Translations under genes and position numbers: made by a program
Part shown: positions 10,306-17,882 of the stretch, one piece after another
Position numbering within the stretch: the stretch's first letter is position 1
How the letters are laid out: each line of letters opens with the position of its first letter
From: Alloascoidea africana
Lineage: Eukaryota > Ascomycota > Alloascoideomycetes > Alloascoideales > Alloascoideaceae
Length of the DNA stretch: 64,000 nt
Reading direction: 5' to 3'
NCBI GenBank assembly: GCA_030581615.1
Contig: JAKTTT010000069.1
Span: forward strand, 46,889-110,888
Notes under the pieces: generated by a model
Database searches by the model: none
What the model was told of the DNA's origin: nothing
What the model saw: only the letters and a program-made list of their open reading frames with translations

Positions 10306-11311
10306 TTTTGTAAGTATGTTTTTATAGTGTTTTCTACCAAAGCGAAAGAATAGATTGTAGCGATAGTGAGAAATGTATTTGAGATGGGGATTGTCAAAAC
10401 GGATAAAAAAAAAAGAAAGGGGGAAAGGAGAAAAGGAATGTGCCCGGTGGAGCTCTTTTTATATATCTTTATCTTTTAATCTATTCTGAAGGAGGTGAAT
10501 GATTTTTTCTAAGATTAGAAACACCAAAAAATGCCAAAAATGTCCATAAAGCATAAAACGGTGATCTTCTTTTATTAAATGTGTCAGCTCGTGCCTTGCT
10601 TGTTTGTTGCCTGTACTTGCAAGAAGTTAGTTGGTCAGTATCTGGGGAGCTCCGGGAACTAATTTGGCTTGGCCGTGTCTATATGACCCTGGAAACAATG
10701 ACTATATTACAAAGCCATCATGATCTTCATCAAAAACATCATCATCAAAAAAACCCTTGGTTCGTGTTGAGGTTTCCTACAACAAACCGTGGTGGATTTT
10801 GGTCTGGTTCAGTTTGGATGCATGTGTGCATACTTACAAAATCACGCCAGGGTTTATTTTGGTTTAATGGGAAAGAGGAGGAGGAGGAGAACAAGAAAGA
10901 AACAAAATGCTATTTGATTTATGTGGATAGGTTTCATCTATATCTTCTATACGTCAAGTGAAATTGGAAAACTGGAGAATGGAAAATGGAAAATGGAGAA
11001 TGATGACAGAAACAAAAGTACACTAATGAACGAATGAATGTATGGGGTTCGATGTGATGGCAAACAATGATTGAACAATTAACTTTTTGGTAAAACGGAA
11101 AAAAAAAAAAATTAAATATCAAAAAAAAAAAAGCAGCGAGAAAAACCGGGCCGGCCCACCAAAAAATCCCAAAATAATCGAAGGAGTCAAGAAAAAAAAA
11201 ACATCCCGGATCTAGCTCCAATCATAATCATGGATAGCTTTCGATCCGGAAGGGGCTATCCCATCAAAGTTTCCTTACTTTTCTTTCTTTTTTTTTTAGA
11301 TTATTTTTTTA
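10306..11311. other. intergenic: promoter of CRH copy A
   Basis: A roughly 1-kb gap between CRH copies A and B. A TATA-like element (TATATAAAAAG on the minus strand, about 10455-10466) fits transcription of copy A. The rest holds A12-type runs near 11099 and 11128 and no convincing gene. Confidence 0.5.
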
Positions 11312-12604
11312 TTACAATGCAGACAAGAGTAACGAGAATACAAATCCATAGAGTCCCGTTGAAAACGTGCCGGTTCTCAAATGCACTGCTGCGCCTGTTG
11401 TATCGATCGAGACATCAGAGGAGCTGGCAGAATTTGAAGAGGATTGAGATTGAGAGTCGCTCTGGGATTGGGTCTGGGATTGAGAGTCGCTGCTTTTATG
11501 AGAACTGATGACAGAGCTCAAAGTTGTTGGTATGGATGAAGAAACGGTACTGTCACTTTTACTTTCGCTGCTTGATTTCGAGGAGGAAGCTGGTGTTGAA
11601 CTAGCACTGGCACTAGCACTAGCACTAGCACTTGAACTTGAACTTGAGCTGGAGCTGGAGCTTGAACTCGAGACTGTACTTGACTTTGAAACAGATGCCG
11701 AGGTTGAGGATGAACTCGAGGTTGAGCTCGAGCTGGAAGAGGACTCAGACGAGGAAGAAGAAGGCTCTGGATCTCCACCATCTGGACGGCTATTGACTTT
11801 ACCATCAACAGCTTCAATCGATTGCCAAGTTCCAGAAGCATCAGTATACCTGTACTCTTTTCCCGTTGAATAATCCTCGACTCTTAGAGACTTGATGTAC
11901 ATTGCAAAAGGAACAGCGCCGTAATCAGTTGCTCCACCTGCCCATTGAATCGTACCTGGCTCGTTATCGGGATCACCACCTGCCCAAATTCCCGCCCGAA
12001 CGTATTGAGGGCTTTGGGGATATCCCGAAGCAGTGTTGTTTTCGAGAACACGTACAACGTTACCATCCACAGACCAAACGGTTTTATCCATGCCCCAATC
12101 GATCGTGTATGTGTGGTACTGTTGTTGCGGCTCGGCGACTCCATGGAAGGCACCACGATCATAAGTGGTGGTGTCACCTTTCGAAAAAAAGTTTGATTGT
12201 ACCTCTGTTGTGTCACCTCCTAACCATTCAAGATCGATTTCATCCAAATCATCACTTTGTAAAATGAGAGAGGAAACTATGCCTACACCAGGTGCGGCTT
12301 TCATTTCCGCCTCAACTTTACCATACATGATGTAAAAAGAGCTTTGGACATATGGATGGTCAAAGCGTTTATTAATCACGAGCCCAAGTCCATTCTCTTT
12401 ATCGTATGTATATCCATCATTGTCATTTGTTTGGGGGACAAAATAGGAAGACGATTTCCCCTCTGTGAAATCAACATCGATCGAGGTGCCCAATGCCGGA
12501 TTCGCAGGACAGTTGTTGTTTGATAAGGGATTACAACCAGGAGATGCCACTGAGGTGGACAAAAGTGACCCGATGAGCATGAGCGATTTGGTTGTTGAAC
12601 GCAT
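11312..12604 (-). CDS. CRH-type cell-wall chitin-glucan transglycosylase (copy B)
   Basis: A 430-aa paralogue of the neighbouring GH16 genes. It has a signal peptide (about 1-20), the CNPLSNNNC cysteine pair, the catalytic motif DEIDLEWLGGD (about residue 122), the conserved DYSTGKEYRYTD segment at the end of the fold, a long Ser-rich stalk with Ser-Ala and Ser-Gln tracts (about 275-400), and a hydrophobic GPI-type tail (FSTGLYGFVFSLLLSAL). The stalk is encoded by degenerate AGCACT/CTTGAA-type repeats at about 11598-11680, so its length is probably variable. A TATA-like element lies at about 12686-12692, roughly 85 bp upstream. Confidence 0.93.
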   Translation of the reverse strand: MRSTTKSLMLIGSLLSTSVASPGCNPLSNNNCPANPALGTSIDVDFTEGKSSSYFVPQTNDNDGYTYDKENGLGLVINKRFDHPYVQSSFYIMYGKVEAEMKAAPGVGIVSSLILQSDDLDEIDLEWLGGDTTEVQSNFFSKGDTTTYDRGAFHGVAEPQQQYHTYTIDWGMDKTVWSVDGNVVRVLENNTASGYPQSPQYVRAGIWAGGDPDNEPGTIQWAGGATDYGAVPFAMYIKSLRVEDYSTGKEYRYTDASGTWQSIEAVDGKVNSRPDGGDPEPSSSSSESSSSSSSTSSSSSTSASVSKSSTVSSSSSSSSSSSSSSASASASASASSTPASSSKSSSESKSDSTVSSSIPTTLSSVISSHKSSDSQSQTQSQSDSQSQSSSNSASSSDVSIDTTGAAVHLRTGTFSTGLYGFVFSLLLSAL

Positions 12605-13031
12605 TATTGTGTGTTATTGCTATTATTTTGTTTCAGTGAGTGAATGAGGAGAAGAAGAAAAAGATGGAAGAGGACTTGTGAGGCTCTTATACCGTGACAG
12701 GATCTCTCCAAATGGAAAAACATTGATAGGAATTATAAATGGAAATCGGAAGAGGAACGTTGGAGGCGGGGCGCAGGTGGCAGATACGAGGCCCAAAACG
12801 GCAGTTTACGAACAAAGCTTAAATCCGAGGAGAGAGCGTGTATTATTATGTGATTTATATTTAGAGTAGGTTTCTAGCTAAAACTTAATTAGAATTATGT
12901 AATGAATTAAGAATAGGAATGGAAATAAGAATCAGATCATTAGTATACAGCAATGAGATGATGATGACAGGGGCCATCTGTACGTTTTACAGTTATGGTT
13001 TCTTTTTTTTGTTTTTTTTTTTGTTTCAATT
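12605..13031. other. intergenic: promoter of CRH copy B
   Basis: A TATA-like sequence (minus-strand TATAAG, about 12686-12692) lies in this gap, which is otherwise the 3' flank of copy C. No gene is seen. Confidence 0.5.
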
Positions 13032-14120
13032 TCATAGGAGGAAAAAGGATATGACGAGGCAGAAGACTGCGGCGAATGAGACCTGTCCCGCGTGTGAAGA
13101 AGCCGAGTTTTCCTTGGAATAGTCGAGATTAATGTCTCTGACAACGAGAGCTGGTGATGTGGAAGTGGTGTAAGATACGACAACGGTGGTTGTAACGACA
13201 TTCACAACGGTCGCAACTTTTACTTCGGGCTCTGCCTCGGGTTCTGGCACAGGTTCTGGCACAGACTCTTCTGCAACAGACTCTTGCTTTGATACTGGCT
13301 CAGGCTCGGATTCATCAGACTCGGTATCGGTCTCGGTGTATCGGTTGTAGACTGCCCCATCAACCGAGGAAACATCCCCTGTGCTTGCATCGTAACTGTA
13401 TCGTGCACCAGAAGAGTAGTCTTCAACAGAGATGGACTTGATGTACATGGTGAAAGGGGCCTGGGAATAATCAGTGAGTCCACCAGCCCAGTCAATAGTG
13501 CCCTGGGAGTTGCTTGATTCACCTCCAGCCCAAATTCCTGCTCGAATGTGAGAAGGTGTGCTTGGATACCCGTAGGCGCCGGTCGACTCGCGGGAGGTTC
13601 TGCGTACCTCTACACCGTCAATGTAAAAAATCATCTGGTCCTGCTGCCAATCAAGAGTATATGTATGGAATTCAGATTGTGGGTTGGAAACAGGTTCAAA
13701 AGAGCCTCTATCATAGGTTGCGGTGTTTCCCTTTGCGAAATAGTTTGTTTGGACCTGGGATGTATCACCACCTAGCCATTCCCAGTCGATTTCATCTTTG
13801 GAATCGCTTTGAAGGAAAAGACAGGAGACGATGCCTGTTCCCGCAGAAGCCTTGACAACGGCCTCGACCTTGCCATACATGAGATAGAAATTGCTTTGTA
13901 CGAAAGGATATTGGAACCGCTCGTTGATGGTCATTGCGAGCCCAGCGTCTGCCGAGTAGGAGTAGGCGCCGGCCTCAGTTCCCTTGGGGAAGTAGGAGGA
14001 CTCGCCCTGGGTGAAGTCGACATTGATGGAGGAGCCCAGCGCTGGGTTTGTCTCTGCGGCGACGGCCAGGGACAGGGACAGGGTTGCGAAGGATGTGAAG
14101 AGAGATGGAGTGAAACGCAT
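13032..14120 (-). CDS. CRH-type cell-wall chitin-glucan transglycosylase (copy C)
   Basis: A 362-aa GH16 paralogue and the shortest of the three. It has a signal peptide (about 1-22), then ETNPALGSSINVDF directly, so the CNPL...C cysteine pair of copies A and B is absent. The catalytic motif is DEIDWEWLGGD (about residue 108). The stalk is short and Glu/Pro/Val-rich rather than Ser-rich (repeats of EPVPEP type), followed by a Thr/Val-rich stretch and a hydrophobic GPI-type tail (QVSFAAVFCLVISFFLL). A TATA-like element at about 14219-14228 lies about 100 bp upstream, and a GATGAA-repeat tract sits in the leader. The different N-terminus and stalk suggest functional divergence from A and B. Confidence 0.92.
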   Translation of the reverse strand: MRFTPSLFTSFATLSLSLAVAAETNPALGSSINVDFTQGESSYFPKGTEAGAYSYSADAGLAMTINERFQYPFVQSNFYLMYGKVEAVVKASAGTGIVSCLFLQSDSKDEIDWEWLGGDTSQVQTNYFAKGNTATYDRGSFEPVSNPQSEFHTYTLDWQQDQMIFYIDGVEVRRTSRESTGAYGYPSTPSHIRAGIWAGGESSNSQGTIDWAGGLTDYSQAPFTMYIKSISVEDYSSGARYSYDASTGDVSSVDGAVYNRYTETDTESDESEPEPVSKQESVAEESVPEPVPEPEAEPEVKVATVVNVVTTTVVVSYTTSTSPALVVRDINLDYSKENSASSHAGQVSFAAVFCLVISFFLL

Positions 14121-14862
14121 TGTGGAGAGATGAGATCAAGATGAGATCAAGATGATAAGAGATGAAGATGAAGATGAGGATGAAGACGAAGATGAAGATG
14201 AAGGAGGGCAGGCCCCGTGTTTATATAGAGCAAGGGGACCAGCCCCCAGACATCTCATCTAAAAATAAGCGGACCAAGCCGTGCGGGCCGATCGAGGAAC
14301 TAAGCTGATGTCCACGGTGAACCCCGTGGAGGTGGGTTTTGCAGTTGCTGGTGCCCATGCTGATGCTGACGGTGCCGACGGGGGCAGGGGTCCCACACTC
14401 ACTCCCACACAGGGGCATTTCAGAATGCTATCCGAGTCCCGTCTGGTCCGTATCAGCGCTGGATCTGGAGGACATCTGGATGGCACCGGCGCTTGATCTG
14501 GACAGCATCGAGTTTCATCGAACCGTTTCGCTCGAGCCGGGCTCAATTGGGGTTGCTGGAAATCCGGGGGGGCAGGCACCACCAGCCAGATGCCCTCCGG
14601 CAAGTGGCCCAGCGGCCCATCGGCCAGCCCAGTCAGGCCATCGGGTTTCAGCACTGACGCCCACTGGAAACAGCCCGGGGCACTATTTCGGGAACATGTT
14701 TGCCTATTTTTACGTTCTTTGTTCCATATTCGTCACTCAATTTGACTACGGCGTGTGTGCAAACAGAACAGGACAAGACAAGATAAAAGCTACTATAACT
14801 AGACAGGGACACAAAAGTAAACTCCTTTGCCCTCGGCTATTTCCAGACTCGGCACTCGAGAA
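14121..14862. other. intergenic: promoter of CRH copy C
   Basis: A GC-rich gap upstream of copy C. It contains a GATGAA-type repeat (14161-14202) and a TATA-like element (about 14219-14228). Open frames exist on both strands because GC is high, but none resembles a protein I know. Confidence 0.5.
14161..14202. repeat. GATGAA-type microsatellite in the CRH-C leader
   Basis: Imperfect repeats of GATGAAGATGAA-type units lie between the TATA-like element and the ATG of the third CRH gene, so they probably fall in its 5' leader. Confidence 0.7.
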
Positions 14863-16893
14863 TCACAGCCGGGGGAACTGGTATCCATCGCCATTCCCGT
14901 TGGAAGCTTTCTGATCCCCGCGGCTCTGTTCGTGATCGTGGTGGGCCTTCCACACGACCTCGCGGTGCACCGGCTTGAGCTGCCAGCACTTGCGGATGCT
15001 GGGGTTCAAACACACCTGGGCCTGTGAACTGACTCCAAGAGCAGTGTCCACGATCCCGTACACCGGAATGCTCAGGTACATGTCCTGGGGCGGGCCCTCG
15101 AGAACCACGGTTCCAGCGAGCACGCCGCCCAGCTCCAAATTGCTGTTGAACAGGCCCGATCCTGCGTAGCTCGTGCCCACGCCGCCCGAACAGATCGCCA
15201 TGATGGGCACCACCACCGTGCTGGCATCGACTCCAACGGCAGGGTCTCGTGCAAACAGCGGGAGCGACACGGTGGTTGATACCACTCGCCGTGACACAGA
15301 CGGCCCCAAATGCTCTTTTTCGACCAGCTCTGCCAGTCGCGGGAACACGGGCGGGCCCTGGGACTCTCCCAGGACCTTGAGCTCGAGCCCCACACAGGTC
15401 ACCTTCTCGCCCTTGCGCAGGGGTCTCGTCGCCAGTCTCGCGGGCGTGTTGGCCCAGCTCGGACACTCCGTCTCCAGTTCCACAAGCACAAAGTCAAATT
15501 CGGCCATGGGTGCTCTCAGCGATCTTGCCCTTGAGCAGGTCTTGTTGCCGAACCACACTCGCACTGCACTGGGGTCTCGTCCTTCGACCACACGCCGGTT
15601 CACAAGAACCGTATGGGGTGACAATAGGATCCCGGGTGTCCAGTATACATTTTTCGTGGCCGCTGACTCGATCGTGACAGTCACCATCGAGTCCACCGGG
15701 TTGTAGCATCTACTAGTCTTGGCAGAGGCTATGGCTGTAGCAGGATTCATGGCAATGACCGTACCTTTTGTATTTTGTTTCACCATTTGTTGGCGAGCAA
15801 TAGACGACGGAGGTTTGTTTGTATTTGTCAGTTTCCGGATCGTTTGAAGAGGATTTATCGTACTGTTCTGGGGCAAAAACATTGCCTTAAGAATCGTCAT
15901 TATCATATCCCAAGTCACGATCAATAACAAATCTCCTTGACCATTTGTTTTTTTGAAACATCCTGCCACGAGTCCAATAGTCAAAAGCTCATCCTCATCC
16001 TCATTTTCAGCTCCAGTAGTATTCAACATTTCAATTTCATCATCATTTTCTCCATATTCGAATCGTTCCGAGTTATCTAGAAATGCAACCCCACCTTCCA
16101 TATTTTCCAAATACTTGACATCACTTAAAACTGCATCCAACATGTGGTGTTCCGTTGTGGATTTAACCAAATAACTAATATTCCCGGCCGAATGATAATC
16201 ATTAAACAAAACAGGATGTGTTACAGAAAATGGACAACTTTTAACCAAGATTTGTTGATATGATTTGATTGAGAAATTCTGCATCGATGCAATTGTAAAA
16301 GGTTTTATGTATTTGAGTGATTCTGGAATTGCACTTGCAAGTTGTTCTTGAGGTTTGATAATCACAAGATATAATTTCACCACCTGTTGTTGAATACGAT
16401 CATCCAGATTCTTCTTTTTGATTCTTTGATTGTTTCGATCTCTATAATTCTCATCATTCGGCAAAAATCGAAATCCAGAATTCACAAATTTGTTTATAAG
16501 TTTATCCAAATTATGACTCGCATAAGGAGAAGGTGAATTCCCTGGTGGTAATCCCCCAGATTTTTTGGATTTTTTTGTTGCAAGTAAATCGATAGAGTAT
16601 TTGATAGTACTGGGGATCCAAGTAACTTGTTCATCTGCAATCGAAGTCTCCGTGGTTATCAAAACATTATCATTAATGTTAAAGTTGAATGGAGATATCG
16701 TGATCACAAGGTCGTTGTTAACCCCAGCAGCAGTTCCAACATTTGGTGCTCTCTTTCCACTTCTTCTTCTGTTTCTTAACAAAGGATGGTTGTACTTGAG
16801 ATAAACCCCCGTCGACGCATAGGGATGAGGATTAACGTCCAAATCCGGTGTGAAGTGGATGGCAGTGGGGATATATGACCAGAGGTTATCCAT
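14863..16893 (-). CDS. trypsin-like protease relative, possibly TYSND1/Deg15-like
   Basis: A 676-aa protein starting at MDNLWSYIPTAIHF. An in-frame upstream extension to 17130 looks non-coding (TGTGTTG-type runs). The N-terminal 380 residues are unrecognised. The C-terminal part looks like a chymotrypsin-fold peptidase: GILLSPHTVLVNRRVVEG (about 425-442) matches the His strand of Deg/TYSND1 proteases, FDFVLVELE (about 464) matches the Asp strand, and SYAGSGLFNSNLELGG (about 574) matches the Ser loop. The usual NxHVV histidine is Arg here (NRRVV), so activity is doubtful. The protein ends in PRL, only weakly like a peroxisomal targeting tripeptide. The gene is a base-composition mosaic: a 60-bp sample in the 3' half (15001-15060) is 57% GC and one in the 5' half (16321-16380) is 33%. 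The family assignment is tentative. Confidence 0.55.
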   Translation of the reverse strand: MDNLWSYIPTAIHFTPDLDVNPHPYASTGVYLKYNHPLLRNRRRSGKRAPNVGTAAGVNNDLVITISPFNFNINDNVLITTETSIADEQVTWIPSTIKYSIDLLATKKSKKSGGLPPGNSPSPYASHNLDKLINKFVNSGFRFLPNDENYRDRNNQRIKKKNLDDRIQQQVVKLYLVIIKPQEQLASAIPESLKYIKPFTIASMQNFSIKSYQQILVKSCPFSVTHPVLFNDYHSAGNISYLVKSTTEHHMLDAVLSDVKYLENMEGGVAFLDNSERFEYGENDDEIEMLNTTGAENEDEDELLTIGLVAGCFKKTNGQGDLLLIVTWDMIMTILKAMFLPQNSTINPLQTIRKLTNTNKPPSSIARQQMVKQNTKGTVIAMNPATAIASAKTSRCYNPVDSMVTVTIESAATKNVYWTPGILLSPHTVLVNRRVVEGRDPSAVRVWFGNKTCSRARSLRAPMAEFDFVLVELETECPSWANTPARLATRPLRKGEKVTCVGLELKVLGESQGPPVFPRLAELVEKEHLGPSVSRRVVSTTVSLPLFARDPAVGVDASTVVVPIMAICSGGVGTSYAGSGLFNSNLELGGVLAGTVVLEGPPQDMYLSIPVYGIVDTALGVSSQAQVCLNPSIRKCWQLKPVHREVVWKAHHDHEQSRGDQKASNGNGDGYQFPRL

Positions 16894-17882
16894 TTCCTTA
16901 TACCTCTTCTCTCGAACTATCCTGTCTGTCTGTTTATCTTTGTAGTTGGACCGATGGAGACTTACAAGGTTTCTTTCCCCAGGGGTTGGATACACTGACT
17001 TGAGTTGAGTCCTAACTGTGCTGTGATGTGCTGTGTTGTGTTGTGCTGAGCTTGGTTGTGAATATCGTCGATGGCACGTCTCACTGAAAAACAAAGTTTC
17101 AAAGTTTAATCCTTCCTCCTTTTGTTCCAATATTGATAAATTCTCTCTTTCCGTAATGGAGGAATTTGAAACCTTTTTTTTTTTTGAAGTGTTGAGATGA
17201 ATGAAATGTCAATTCACAAAAAAAAAAAAAAAAGGTTAAGTTAAGTTAAAATTTTGGAAAAGTGATTAAACACCGAGGCTGGATGTTGGTGCTTTTGTTT
17301 TGTTTCCAATGTGAATCTATTTTTCTATAACAAGAACAAGAACAAGAAAAAGGAAAGAGGAATCTGGGCTTAATTACATTCTTTTCCTGCCTCTGTTTTT
17401 CTTTTTCCTTTTTCCCCCCCTTTTGCTTGTTTACTTGTTTCCCTATTTCGTCCGCTTTTGCATCATACAAACACTGTTTCCCCGTCTAATTTGCTTTTTC
17501 ACGGAGGCGGGCAGCAACAGCACACACTCTCTCTAATTGAGTCTCTGGGCGGGTAAGACCAGACAAGGTAAACTTGTTAGCAAATTGCAAACTGTTTAAT
17601 TGATTGCAATAAATGTAATGTGATGTTTTCGTTTCTATATAGTGCAAACCTGCTACTGATATATCAATGCATGTGGATGGGGTACAAACCAACTAGAATA
17701 AACTAGAAGCTAAAGAAAAGAATAAAAGAATAGAAAGAAAAAGCAAATCTAGTAATGAATGAATGAATGAGCAGACAAAAAAAAAAAACAAGTGCAAAAA
17801 AAACTAACCATGACACAATTTTTTTGTCTATCTATGTTTGTCTGTGTCCACATCTTTTTATTTCCCCTCTAATAACCATTTT
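16894..17882. other. intergenic between protease-like and TBC genes
   Basis: About 1 kb with T10 and A14 runs near 17171 and 17218 and a Reb1-like core CGGGTAA at 17550-17556. No supported gene was found. Confidence 0.5.

Noticed and set aside
16894-17130. 79-codon N-terminal extension of the protease-like gene
   Set aside because: The DNA is TGTGTTG-type repeat and the protein is His/Ser/Thr filler; the internal Met at 16893 starts the ordered sequence.
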